Shown in pieces: positions 1 through 7,699 of a stretch of 64,000 nucleotides of DNA. Position numbers and translations under genes: made by a program. Origin of the DNA: Streptomyces ambofaciens ATCC 23877. GTDB taxonomy: Bacteria; Actinomycetota; Actinomycetes; Streptomycetales; Streptomycetaceae. The first letter of the stretch is position 1. Every line of letters begins with the position of its first letter. The DNA lies in assembly GCF_001267885.1 (NCBI RefSeq), contig NZ_CP012382.1, positions 6,869,001 to 6,933,000 of the forward strand, given 5' to 3'. Below the pieces are notes generated by a model that was given only the letters and a program-made list of their open reading frames with translations, did no database searches and had not been told where the DNA came from.

Positions 1-933
1 CGCGGCGACCGGCCGGGCCACCGGGTCGTCGATCTCGCCGAGCACGGCGATCAGGTCGGTGACCTGCATACGGCAGAAGTCGGCGAGGGAGCGACCGCCG
101 ATGCGGGAGGCGAGCGCCGCCGCGTTCAGCCGGGCGCCGCCGCAGTCCGGGCAGCGGCCCTCGACCAGGAACCCCCGCACCAGGTCCCGGGTCTTCTCGC
201 TCATCGCCGACAGGTCCCGCTTGAGGTACAGGCGCTCGAACCGGTCGGCGAGCCCCTCGTACTCGGTGGTCCACGTGCCGCCCGAGCCGTTGACGGTGAC
301 CTTGCTGCCGGGCCGCCCGCGCATCAGGAACGCCCGCTCGGCCTCCGTCAGGTCGCCGACCGGCTTGTCCGGATCGAGCTCGGTGGTGTTGGTGTACGCC
401 TGTCCCTGCCAGGTCCCCGCGGCGAACGGCGGGAAGCGCACCGCCCCGCCGGCCAGCGACCTGGTGGGGTCGAGGATGCGGTCCCAGTCGGGCTGCACCC
501 TGCGGCCCAGGCCGTCGCATCCGGGGCACATGCCCGACGGGTCGTTGAACGAGTAGGCCGTGGCGGGCCCGGCGCTCGGGGTGCCGTGCCGGGAGAACAG
601 CACCCGCAGCACCGAGTGGATGTCGGTCATCGTGCCGACCGTGGACCGGGAGTGGCCGCCGATCGGCCGCTGGTCGACGACGATGGCCGGGGTGAGGTCC
701 TCCAGGGCGTCCGCGTGCGGGCGCTCGTACTTGGGCAGCCGGTTGCGCACGAACCAGGTGAACGTCTCGTTCAGCTGGCGCTGCGACTCGACCGCGATCG
801 TGTCGAACACGACCGAGGACTTCCCCGACCCCGAAACGCCGGTGAACACGGTCAGCCGGACCTTCGGGATGCGGAGGGTGACGTCCTGGAGGTTGTTCTC
901 CCTGGCTCCGGTAAGGGTGATGAACTCGCTCAT
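1..933 (-). CDS. UvrA-like excinuclease/drug-resistance ATPase (partial, C-terminus off the left edge)
   Basis: The leftward frame is open from an ATG at 933 to base 1, giving the first 311 residues of a UvrA-family ATPase. The Walker A motif GVSGSGKSS lies near residue 35. Zinc-finger-type pairs follow (CPGCDGLG and CPDCGGARL), and VVDQRPIGGHSRST is the family's Q-loop region. Canonical UvrA recognises DNA damage with UvrB. Short UvrA-like proteins such as the DrrC type act in drug resistance instead. The gene starts 10 bp after the ABC-F stop, so the two are almost certainly co-transcribed, which favours a resistance or stress role over core repair. Without the C-terminal half, true UvrA cannot be fully excluded. 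Confidence 0.9.
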   Translation of the reverse strand, partial: MSEFITLTGARENNLQDVTLRIPKVRLTVFTGVSGSGKSSVVFDTIAVESQRQLNETFTWFVRNRLPKYERPHADALEDLTPAIVVDQRPIGGHSRSTVGTMTDIHSVLRVLFSRHGTPSAGPATAYSFNDPSGMCPGCDGLGRRVQPDWDRILDPTRSLAGGAVRFPPFAAGTWQGQAYTNTTELDPDKPVGDLTEAERAFLMRGRPGSKVTVNGSGGTWTTEYEGLADRFERLYLKRDLSAMSEKTRDLVRGFLVEGRCPDCGGARLNAAALASRIGGRSLADFCRMQVTDLIAVLGEIDDPVARPVAA

Positions 934-943
934 GCGAGCGACG

Positions 944-2569
944 CTAGGTGGGATACCCGACAGCTTCTGTCTTGATTTCCTTCAGTTCTCCCTCCTCCAT
1001 CAGCAGCCGGCGGGTGATGCCGATCGAGTCCAGGAACGGCAGGTCGTGGCTGGCCACGATCAACGCCCCCTCGTACGACTCCAGCGCGCTGGTGAGCTGC
1101 CGGACGCTCGCCATGTCCAGGTTGTTCGTCGGCTCGTCCAGCATCAGCAGCTGCGGCGCGGGTTCGGCCAGCATCAGCGCCGCCAGCGTCGCCCGGAAGA
1201 GTTCCCCGCCCGACAGCGTCCCCGCCCGCTGGTCGGCCCGGCCGCCCCGGAAGAGGAAGCGGGCCAGCCGCGCCCGGACCCGGTTGTCGGTGGCGCCCGG
1301 CGCGAACCGGGCCACGTTCTCGGCGACGCTCAGCTCGCCGTCGAGCACGTCCAGGCGCTGCGGCAGGAACCGCAGCGGGACGTGGACCGTCGCCTCGCCC
1401 GACACCGGCTCCAGCTCCCCGGCGATCGTGCGCAGCAGCGTCGTCTTGCCCGCGCCGTTGCGCCCGGTCAGCGCGATCCGCTCGGGGCCGTGCAGATCGA
1501 AGCCGCCCTTCACCCGCCTGCCATACGCGAGTTCCAGCTCGCGCACGGTGAGCACCGACCGGCCCGCCGGCACGGCCGTGTACGGCAGGTCGACACGGAT
1601 CTCGTCGTCGTCCCGCACCGCCTCCACCGCTTCGTCGAGCCGCTCCCTGGCCTCGGTGAGCTTCTCCTCGTGCAGGAGGCGGTACTTGCCCGCGGACTCC
1701 TGCGCGGAGCGCTTGCGCAGCCGCATCACCGCGCGGGGTTCGCGCTTGTTGTCGTACATCTTCTGGCCGTACCGCCTGCGCCGGGCGAGGGTCACATGGG
1801 CGTCGGTCAGCTCGCGTTTCTGCTTGCGCAGGTCCGACTCGGCGACCCGCACCATCCGCTCGGCCGCCTCCTGCTCGACGGCCAGCGCCTCCTCGTACGC
1901 CGAGAAACGGCCGCCGTACCAGGTGATCGCGCCGGAGCGCAGGTCGGCGATCTGGTCGACGAGTTCGAGCAGCTCCCGGTCGTGGCTGACCACGACCATC
2001 GGGCCCGGCCAGGTCTCGACGGCCGTGTACAGCCGCCTGCGCGCGTACAGATCGAGGTTGTTGGTGGGCTCGTCCAGCAGCAGGACGTCGGGCCGGCGCA
2101 GCAGCAGCGCGGCCAGCCGCAGCAGCACCGACTCGCCGCCCGAGACCTCGCCGACGGTGCGGTCGAGCCCCACGTGACCGAGGCCGAGTTCACCGAGGGT
2201 GGCGAGGGCCCGCTCCTCGACGTCCCAGTCGTCGCCGACGGCCTCGAAGTGCTCCTCGGCCACGTCACCGGCCTCGATGGCGTGCAGCGCGGTGCGCCGC
2301 GCGGCGATGCCGAGCGCCTCGTCGACCCGCGACGCGGTGTCGAGCGTGACGTTCTGCGGGAGGTGGCCGACCTCGCCGGACACGCGGACGGTGCCGTCGG
2401 CCGGGGTCAGCTGTCCGGCGAGGAGTTTCAACAGGGTGGATTTCCCGGACCCGTTGACACCGACGAGCCCGGTCCTGCCGGGACCGAAGGCGGCGTCGAG
2501 CCCGTCGAAGACGGGGGTGCCGTCCGGCCAGGCGAAGGAGAGGGACGTACAGGTGAGGGAGAGGGACAT
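944..2569 (-). CDS. ABC-F family ATPase, ribosome-protection (antibiotic resistance) type
   Basis: This 541-residue soluble protein has two ABC domains and no membrane segments. ABC1 has GVNGSGKST and LLDEPTNNLDL; ABC2 has GRNGAGKTT, LSGGELFRA and LDEPTNNLDM. A charged linker rich in Lys and Arg (around residues 240-330) joins them, as in ABC-F proteins that enter the ribosomal E site. I start it at ATG 2569 (MSLSLTCTS), preceded by GGAGA; the frame continues upstream, but only into the leader. The long leader with a tiny upstream ORF, and the coupled UvrA-like gene, argue for an antibiotic-inducible resistance ABC-F rather than a housekeeping EttA-type factor. The drug class cannot be read from the sequence. 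Confidence 0.93.
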   Translation of the reverse strand: MSLSLTCTSLSFAWPDGTPVFDGLDAAFGPGRTGLVGVNGSGKSTLLKLLAGQLTPADGTVRVSGEVGHLPQNVTLDTASRVDEALGIAARRTALHAIEAGDVAEEHFEAVGDDWDVEERALATLGELGLGHVGLDRTVGEVSGGESVLLRLAALLLRRPDVLLLDEPTNNLDLYARRRLYTAVETWPGPMVVVSHDRELLELVDQIADLRSGAITWYGGRFSAYEEALAVEQEAAERMVRVAESDLRKQKRELTDAHVTLARRRRYGQKMYDNKREPRAVMRLRKRSAQESAGKYRLLHEEKLTEARERLDEAVEAVRDDDEIRVDLPYTAVPAGRSVLTVRELELAYGRRVKGGFDLHGPERIALTGRNGAGKTTLLRTIAGELEPVSGEATVHVPLRFLPQRLDVLDGELSVAENVARFAPGATDNRVRARLARFLFRGGRADQRAGTLSGGELFRATLAALMLAEPAPQLLMLDEPTNNLDMASVRQLTSALESYEGALIVASHDLPFLDSIGITRRLLMEEGELKEIKTEAVGYPT

Positions 2570-2860
2570 ACGGGGTCTCCGCGGTTGCTCGATGCGGTCA
2601 GGGGCAAACGCGTATCGAGACACCGGAGGCGGCGACCGCCGTGGGGCGCGGGAAGGAGGGGCCCGGGAGCATCGGCCAGGAGAAAGGTCCTGAGCAAGGT
2701 CCTGCTCCGCAAGGACGGCTCGAACGCCGAGGTCGCACGCGACGTACACACCCGTGGCGGGTGTGACGCGATGTCTCGAACCTCAGACGAGCAACGTCCT
2801 TCTCCGATCGGCGGCAACAGAAGCGCTGTACAACGTAGGAGAGGCAGGGAGGGCTGTCAA
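2570..2860 (-). promoter_or_regulatory. Promoter and long attenuator-like leader of the ABC-F operon
   Basis: On the minus strand, TTGACA (2860-2855) and TACGTT (2837-2832) are separated by exactly 17 bp, a near-consensus vegetative promoter. Transcription from about 2825 would give a leader of roughly 255 nt before the ABC-F start. The leader holds a Shine-Dalgarno GGAGAAGG with a three-codon ORF (2793-2782). Twelve bases further on is a hairpin, ACACCCG-CCA-CGGGTGT (2764-2748), flanked by outer CGCG pairs. This resembles ribosome-mediated attenuation leaders known for resistance genes. No U-tract follows the hairpin, so the termination point is uncertain. Confidence 0.65.
2782..2793 (-). 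CDS. Putative three-codon upstream ORF (Met-Leu-Val)
   Basis: TTG CTC GTC TGA is read leftward and sits behind GGAGAAGGACG, so a strong Shine-Dalgarno core lies 6-7 nt from the start. It lies about 30 nt downstream of the predicted transcription start and just before a stable hairpin. That is the geometry expected of a regulatory leader peptide whose stalled or delayed ribosome changes RNA folding. The assignment rests on position and the ribosome-binding site alone. Confidence 0.45.
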
Positions 2861-2932
2861 CGCCTTTACGGGTCGGCCGACGGCCCGGTCTCAAGGCTTG
2901 CCCGCCCCGTCTCACGACCCCGAGGAGGCCCC

Positions 2933-3604
2933 GTGCCCAACGGCTCGCTCTCACTGCCGGCCCGGCTCTGCCTGCTGGCCTGGGACCCCGCGCGGCCCGG
3001 GGCCGGTGACACCGCCCGGGTGCACCATCTGGTGCGTGCCGGCGCGCTCACCGAGCTGGCCCAGCGCGGTCTGCTCGTCGACGACGAGGGCATCGCCACC
3101 CCCGTCGACCTGGACTCCCGCACCGGAGACGCGGTCCTCGACGGGCTGCTGGACCTCGTCCGCGAGTCGATGCCGCACCGGTGGCGCACCTGGGTGAGGC
3201 TGCACGCCGGGGTCACCTTCGACGCCGTCCGGGAGCAGTTGGTGGCCGACGGGTATCTGCGCGCCCGGAAGAAGCGCGTCCTGGGCGTCTTCCCCTCGGT
3301 GGAGCACGTGCTCGCGCGGGTCGCCGCCGCGCAGGTGCTGCGGGAGGAGACGCGGTACGCCATCGAGGGTGCGGTGCCGGCCGGGGAGGTGTCCGAGCGG
3401 GACGCGGCCGTGGCCGCGCTGGCGGCCGCCGCGGAACTGCGCACCCTGGGACCCGTCGGGAGGGGCGCGCACCGGGAACGCAGGATCGCCGAGCTGACCG
3501 GGCGCAGCGGGGCGGCGGCGCCCGGGCTGCGGAAGATCGTCGGCGAGGTGTGGGGAGCGGTGAGCGCCGAGACGGCACGCGCCGTGGCATCGACGGGCGG
3601 CTGA
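2933..3604 (+). CDS. GPP34 (GOLPH3-like) family protein
   Basis: This 223-residue protein starts at GTG 2933 behind GAGGAGG. The N-terminus (SLSLPARLCLLAWDP), the following ALTELAQRGLL segment and the helical C-terminal half match the bacterial GPP34 family, homologues of the eukaryotic Golgi phosphoprotein GOLPH3, which binds phosphatidylinositol-4-phosphate. Streptomyces have several paralogues; their role is unknown, and membrane-lipid association is inferred from the family. It lies divergent from the ABC-F leader and converges on the SsgD-like gene across a tandem repeat. No signal peptide or membrane helix is seen. Confidence 0.85.
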   Translation: MPNGSLSLPARLCLLAWDPARPGAGDTARVHHLVRAGALTELAQRGLLVDDEGIATPVDLDSRTGDAVLDGLLDLVRESMPHRWRTWVRLHAGVTFDAVREQLVADGYLRARKKRVLGVFPSVEHVLARVAAAQVLREETRYAIEGAVPAGEVSERDAAVAALAAAAELRTLGPVGRGAHRERRIAELTGRSGAAAPGLRKIVGEVWGAVSAETARAVASTGG

Positions 3605-3608
3605 ACGA

Positions 3609-3885
3609 CCGCGTCCCGGCTCCGCCGGGGCCGGCAGGTCGCGGGTTCCGGTGTCGCCGGGGTCGGCAGGCCCCGAGTCTCGGCTTTCTCGGGAACGACA
3701 GGTCCCGCGTTCGCCTGGGCCGGTGGGCCCCGGGCCTGAGCTTCGCCTGGACCGGTGGGCCCCGGCCCCGAGCTTCGCCGGGGTCGGCAGGCCCCGGGCC
3801 TGTGCTCCGCCGGGGTCGGCAGGCCCCGGGCCTGTGCTCCGCCGGGGTCGACACGCCCCGGGCCCGTGCTCCGCCGGATCAGCAG
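3609..3885. repeat. 32-bp GC-rich tandem repeat between convergent genes
   Basis: The stretch between the GPP34 stop and the SsgD-like stop is a degenerate tandem array. The clearest copies are 32-bp units at 3780-3811, 3812-3843 and 3844-3875, each reading GGGGTCGGCAGGCCCCGGG and ending CTGTGCTCCGCC, with small changes in the third. More diverged copies extend left to about 3609 (variants with CCGGTGGGCCCC), and the last copy runs into the 3' end of the SsgD-like gene. About eight units are visible. Because it lies between convergent genes, it may act in termination or simply be replication-slippage DNA. Confidence 0.8.
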
Positions 3886-4295
3886 GTCCCGCGCATCAGC
3901 TCCGCCAGCTCGTGGTCCAGATCCAGTTGGAGGTGCTCCAGGCCCACCGGCACCAGCTCGCCGGTGGCCTGCAGGAACCGGCGCAGCTCGCCCGAACGGA
4001 CGTGGATCACGGCGGTGCCCTCGGGCGCGTGGAACTCCAGGACGGTGCGGTCGTACCCGTACGGCCGCACCCGCACGTCACCGTGACCGTCCGGCTCCCG
4101 CATCCCGGAGATGAGCAGTTCGCGGGAGAAGGTCCAGCAGACCTCCACGCCTTCGAGGGTGGCCGGAGCGGGGAAGGTCATGCGGACGGCGAACGGGTCG
4201 CCGCGGTCGTAGTGCAGCGTGGCGGGAATGCTCGGCATACGCGGCGCGGCGGCGACAAGACGCGCCTCGACGGGGTGCTCGATGACGGTGGACAA
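3879..4295 (-). CDS. ssgD: SsgA-like protein, probably SsgD
   Basis: This 138-residue protein belongs to the SALP family found only in sporulating actinomycetes. SsgA and SsgB steer FtsZ placement during sporulation septation, and SsgD-type members affect the lateral wall and spore wall. Family landmarks are PATLHYDRGDPFAVRM near the N-terminus, WTFSRELLISGM in the middle and DVRVRPYGYDRTVLEF after it. The start is TTG at 4295, with GGGAG seven bases upstream; the frame is open further upstream but has no family similarity there. The symbol ssgD rests on resemblance and remembered gene order. The last codons lie inside a tandem-repeat copy. Confidence 0.85.
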   Translation of the reverse strand: MSTVIEHPVEARLVAAAPRMPSIPATLHYDRGDPFAVRMTFPAPATLEGVEVCWTFSRELLISGMREPDGHGDVRVRPYGYDRTVLEFHAPEGTAVIHVRSGELRRFLQATGELVPVGLEHLQLDLDHELAELMRGTC

Positions 4296-4540
4296 CGTCT
4301 TGCTCCCTCGTGACGGCTGGACGGGCTCGGGGATGTACGGGCCGGGCACTGGAAGAGACGACGGAATCAGCCAATCCGTGCACACGAGATGCGAGTGACC
4401 TCTGTCACCGCGTTCATGCACGGGAGTGACACGGCTCTCCTCCTGTGCCTCTCCCGGCACTTGCGGCACTCGTGCGCCCGCGCTCCCGCCGCAGGCGGCC
4501 CTCTGGACGGCACCGGGGCGGTGGGCTAGCTTCGCCCGCC

Positions 4541-5659
4541 ATGAGGCGCTTGGGGAGCACGCGACGCACGGCACGGTCCGTCCGGACCGGTGGCAGGGGC
4601 GGGGGACGGGCGGTGATCGCGGGAGCGGTGTGCGCCGCGGCCCTGGCCGCCCTGACGGCCGCCCCCGCACAGGCGCGGCACCGACCGCCGCACTGGGAGG
4701 TGAAGGCGACCGGGGTGTCCGAGGCCAGGTTCCGGGGACTCGCGGCCGTCAGCCGGCACACCGCCTGGGTGGCCGGCAGCCGCGGCACGGTCCTGCGCAC
4801 CACCGACGGCGGCGACACCTGGCGGAACGTCTCGCCGCCGGGCGCCGGCGAGCTGGAGTTCCGGGACGTCGAGGCGTTCGACGCCCGCCGGGCCGTGGTC
4901 CTGGCCATCGGCGAGGGCGAGGCGTCCCGCGTCTACCGCACCGACGACGGCGGGGCGACCTGGACCGAGTCCTTCCGCAACACCGACGCGCGGGCCTTCT
5001 ACGACTGCCTCACCTTCTTCGACAGCCGCCACGGCCTCGCCATGAGCGATCCGGTGGACGGCAGGTTCCGCATCCTGTCGACCGGCGACGGCGGTCGCTC
5101 CTGGAAGGTGCTGCCGAGCCGCGGCATGCCGGCCGCGCAGGACGGCGAGGCCGGCTTCGCGGCCAGTGGCCAGTGCCTGGTGGCGTCCGGGCCGAAGGAC
5201 GTGTGGCTGGCCACCGGCGGCGCAGCACGCGCGCGCGTGCTGCACTCCGCCGACCGCGGACTCACCTGGACGGCCTCCGACGCCCCGATCCCGGCGGGCG
5301 ACCCGGCCCGGGGCGTCTTCGCCCTCGCCTTCCGCGACCGCCTCCACGGCCTCGCGGTCGGCGGCGACTTCCGTCCCGACCAGAGCTCCCCCCGCTCCGC
5401 CGCCCGCACCAGCGACGGCGGTCGCGCCTGGCGGCCCGCGGGCGGCCCCCCGCCCGCCTACCGCTCCGGCGTCGCCTGGCTCCCGCACAGTCGCACCGCC
5501 GCCCTCGCGGTCGGCCCCACCGGCACGGACCTCACCACGGACGGCGGCACCACCTGGCGGACGGTCGACCCGGGGTCGTACGACACCGTGGACTGCACGC
5601 CGGACCTGGGCTGTTGGGCGGCGGGCGAGCGGGGGCGGGTCGCCCGGCTGGAGCTCTGA
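4541..5659 (+). CDS. Secreted beta-propeller protein, Ycf48/BNR-repeat-like
   Basis: This 372-residue protein has an N-terminal export signal: a basic stretch to about residue 28, a hydrophobic core AGAVCAAALAALTAAPAQA, then an AQA-R cleavage-like site. The mature part carries repeated Asp-box/BNR motifs (TTDGGDTWRNV, TDDGGATWTES, SADRGLTWTAS, TSDGGRAWRPA and TTDGGTTWRTV), spaced as blades of a propeller like those of photosystem II assembly factor Ycf48 and plant-pathogen BNR proteins. Streptomyces has no photosystem, so the annotation photosystem stability factor would be misleading. A role as an extracellular binding or carbohydrate-recognition protein is possible but not shown. Confidence 0.75.
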   Translation: MRRLGSTRRTARSVRTGGRGGGRAVIAGAVCAAALAALTAAPAQARHRPPHWEVKATGVSEARFRGLAAVSRHTAWVAGSRGTVLRTTDGGDTWRNVSPPGAGELEFRDVEAFDARRAVVLAIGEGEASRVYRTDDGGATWTESFRNTDARAFYDCLTFFDSRHGLAMSDPVDGRFRILSTGDGGRSWKVLPSRGMPAAQDGEAGFAASGQCLVASGPKDVWLATGGAARARVLHSADRGLTWTASDAPIPAGDPARGVFALAFRDRLHGLAVGGDFRPDQSSPRSAARTSDGGRAWRPAGGPPPAYRSGVAWLPHSRTAALAVGPTGTDLTTDGGTTWRTVDPGSYDTVDCTPDLGCWAAGERGRVARLEL

Positions 5660-5730
5660 CGCCGCGCGGGGCGGGTGTTCGTCCGTAACGTGGGTACCCG
5701 TTCGCCGAACGTGAGAAGAAGGGAGCGGAC

Positions 5731-6060
5731 ATGCCACGCGGGTCGAGCCCCAAGCGGGAACGGCAGTACGAGCACATCAAGGACAGCGCCGAGAACCGTG
5801 GCGAGAGCACCGGCCGTGCCAAGGAGATCGCGGCCCGGACGGTGAACAAGGAGCGCGCCCAGTCCGGCGAGTCGAAGACCGCCAGCCGTACGTCCACCCA
5901 GGACAAGTCGCCGAGCAAGCGCGGCGGCCAGCGGTCGGGCAACCGGCAGGGTCCCCAGGGGCCCACCTACGACCAGCTGTACCAGGAGGCCAAGCGCCGC
6001 GGCGTCAGCGGCCGTTCGAGCATGAACAAGGGCGAGCTGCAGCGCGCGCTGGGCAAGTGA
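5731..6060 (+). CDS. Small basic hydrophilic protein with C-terminal Rho-N/SAP-like helix-extended loop
   Basis: This 109-residue protein starts at ATG 5731 behind AAGGGAG. It is very rich in Lys, Arg, Ser and Gln, and residues 1-75 look disordered (SPKRERQYEHIKDSAENRG, SKRGGQRSGNRQGPQGP). The end, YDQLYQEAKRRGVSGRSSMNKGELQRAL, resembles the Rho N-terminal or SAP-type fold, which binds nucleic acid. Streptomyces homologues are often annotated plasmid stabilisation protein without clear evidence. A nucleic-acid-associated, perhaps stress-induced, role is my inference. It stands alone between a propeller gene and a convergent YciI gene. Confidence 0.7.
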   Translation: MPRGSSPKRERQYEHIKDSAENRGESTGRAKEIAARTVNKERAQSGESKTASRTSTQDKSPSKRGGQRSGNRQGPQGPTYDQLYQEAKRRGVSGRSSMNKGELQRALGK

Positions 6061-6074
6061 GCCGTAGGGCCTCA

Positions 6075-6371
6075 TCAGGAGAGGGTCTCCCGGTACCGGT
6101 CCAGCTCCGGCGCGGTCTTCGTGGCGACGAACTCGGTGACGCGGTACGCGCACACACCGGCCCTGACGAAGGGGTCGCCCGCGGTGATCTCCTCGATCCG
6201 CGCACGGTCCTCCGCGACGGCGATGATCACCCCGCCGTCGCGGGGCTCCTTGCGCCCGGACGCCAGGAACACCCCCTGCCCGTACAGCGCGTCGAGCCAC
6301 GCCACGTGCTCCTCCAGCACGGCGTCGACGGCGTCGAGCGGGGCGGTGTAGGACAGCTCCAGTACGAACAT
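6075..6371 (-). CDS. YciI-family protein
   Basis: This 98-residue protein starts at ATG 6371. The sequence MFVLELSYTAPLDAVD followed by HVAWLDALYGQGVFLASG, and GDPFVRAGVCAYRVTEF near the end, are typical of the YciI / dimeric alpha-beta barrel family (PF03795). The conserved His-Asp pair of that family corresponds here to HVAWLD and GDPF. Members are small enzymes or stress proteins of mostly unknown substrate. It is divergent from the endonuclease V gene, with only 42 bp between the starts, so they probably share a promoter region. Confidence 0.85.
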   Translation of the reverse strand: MFVLELSYTAPLDAVDAVLEEHVAWLDALYGQGVFLASGRKEPRDGGVIIAVAEDRARIEEITAGDPFVRAGVCAYRVTEFVATKTAPELDRYRETLS

Positions 6372-6413
6372 GATCGCGAGCCTACTCGGGGGTCCCGTAG
6401 GCTTGCGGCCATC

Positions 6414-7115
6414 ATGACGACCGTGACCGCGCGGATTCCCGACGACTGGCCCGCGACCGAGGAGCGGGCCCGCGCCGTGCAGGACGGACTGCGGGCCCGC
6501 GTGGTGCTGGACGAACCCGGCCCGCCGCCCGGCACGGGCCGGGTGACCGGCGTGGACGTCGCCTACGACGACGAACGCGACGTCGTCGCGGCGGCCGCCG
6601 TCGTCCTCGACGCCGCGACCCTCGACGTCGTCGCCGAGGCCACGGCCGTCGGGCGGATCTCCTTCCCGTACGTGCCGGGCCTGCTCGCCTTCCGCGAGAT
6701 CCCGGCGGTCCTGGCCGCCCTGGACGCGCTGCCCTGTCCGCCGGGCCCGATCGTCTGCGACGGCTACGGCCGGGCCCACCCGCGCCGCTTCGGCCTCGCC
6801 AGCCACCTCGGCGTCCTCACCGGGCTGCCCACGATCGGCGTCGCCAAGAACCCGTTCACCTTCACGTACGACGATCCCGGCACGGCGCGCGGCAGTACGT
6901 CCCCGCTGCTCGCCGGCGCCGAGGAGGTAGGGCGCGCCGTCCGCACGCGCGAAGGCGTCAAGCCGGTCTTCGTCTCCGTCGGCCACCGCATGAGCCTCGA
7001 CAACGCCTGCGCGCACACCCTGGCGCTGGCCCCGGCCTACCGGCTGCCGGAGACCACCCGCAGGGCCGACGCCCTGTGCCGCGAGGCCCTGCGGTCGGCC
7101 ACCTACCCGGCCTGA
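6414..7115 (+). CDS. nfi: Endonuclease V (deoxyinosine 3'-endonuclease)
   Basis: This 233-residue enzyme nicks DNA (and RNA) one base 3' of deoxyinosine, the product of adenine deamination. Signatures are GVDVAYD (the first metal-binding Asp), FPYVPGLLAFREIPAVLAAL, VCDGYGRAHPRRFGLASHLG (the DG.G..HPR..G.A motif) and GVAKN. The length fits the family. The start at ATG 6414 follows a short divergent gap from the YciI gene. The 3' end overlaps the convergent small gene by 13 bp. No companion repair gene is adjacent. Confidence 0.95.
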   Translation: MTTVTARIPDDWPATEERARAVQDGLRARVVLDEPGPPPGTGRVTGVDVAYDDERDVVAAAAVVLDAATLDVVAEATAVGRISFPYVPGLLAFREIPAVLAALDALPCPPGPIVCDGYGRAHPRRFGLASHLGVLTGLPTIGVAKNPFTFTYDDPGTARGSTSPLLAGAEEVGRAVRTREGVKPVFVSVGHRMSLDNACAHTLALAPAYRLPETTRRADALCREALRSATYPA

Positions 7116-7297
7116 CCCTCGACGCTCCAGCGGCCCACCTCCCGGTAGGCGGAGTCGTAGATCGCCGAACCGTCCCCGGGCTTCAGGTCGTAGTGCTTCA
7201 GGTTGCCGCCCCAGTACCGCAGGATCCGCTGCAGCTCAGCCGTGGGGTCCTCGGCGAGCGCGCCCTCGTCCATGGTGACTTCGAGAAGGAACTTCAT
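7103..7297 (-). CDS. Hypothetical 64-residue protein
   Basis: The frame 7297-7103 encodes 64 residues starting MKFLLEVTMDEG and containing LQRILRYWGGNLKHYDLKPGD. Codon use fits neighbouring genes, and ATG 7297 is preceded by GAAGG at very short distance. I recognise no family. The MKFLLEV opening and the length suggest a small alpha-beta protein. It overlaps the end of nfi by 13 bp tail-to-tail. The upstream 200 bp (7298-7511) hold no other coding signal apart from the next small gene's region. Confidence 0.55.
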   Translation of the reverse strand: MKFLLEVTMDEGALAEDPTAELQRILRYWGGNLKHYDLKPGDGSAIYDSAYREVGRWSVEGQAG

Positions 7298-7511
7298 ACC
7301 TTCAAGGATCTCATTGAAGTTCTTGTTGGGACTTGACCGCGTCCGAGCACGGATCTTCGTGGTCCGGAGCGGCGGAAGTCTCAAATCGCGGTGCGGACCG
7401 CCGCGGGCGGCCCGCGGCCTGCGCCGGGCGCCCGACCCCGTGGGGACCACCCGGGCCGGCTGAGTATCCGTACGGATGTGCCCACCGCGTCGGCGGCGAC
7501 AGGATGGGCGC

Positions 7512-7661
7512 ATGACGACACACCGCGCACCCGAGCGTTCAGCCCACCGGTCCGGCCGGCCCGTCGAGCGGGCGGTGGTCACCGGCCTGGTGCTCGCCGT
7601 GGCGGCCGGGACGGCCTGGATCGGCGGGATGATCTACACGATCGCGGGGTGGTCGGGGTAG
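7512..7661 (+). CDS. Small single-span membrane protein
   Basis: This 49-residue frame starts at ATG 7512. About 20 polar residues (MTTHRAPERSAHRSGRPVER) precede one transmembrane helix, AVVTGLVLAVAAGTAWIGGM, and a short tail IYTIAGWSG. Similar tiny membrane proteins are common in Streptomyces and mostly uncharacterised. It lies alone between convergent neighbours. The composition is clearly membrane-like, but the frame is short, so coding status is likely rather than certain. Confidence 0.5.
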   Translation: MTTHRAPERSAHRSGRPVERAVVTGLVLAVAAGTAWIGGMIYTIAGWSG

Positions 7662-7699
7662 GGCCCGGTCCGTCGGACAGGCCCTGACCCGGGCGGTCG

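Noticed and set aside
560..2932. Long rightward open frame leading into the GPP34 gene
   Set aside because: It runs antisense through the UvrA-like and ABC-F genes, has no family match before 2933, and is open only because of GC-rich codon bias.
3780..3885. Possible CRISPR-like or REP array
   Set aside because: Also contiguous tandem units, 32 bp with no spacers; it is better explained as slippage repeats.
4541..5659. Photosystem II stability factor
   Set aside because: Only the Asp-box propeller is shared; the organism type is non-photosynthetic.
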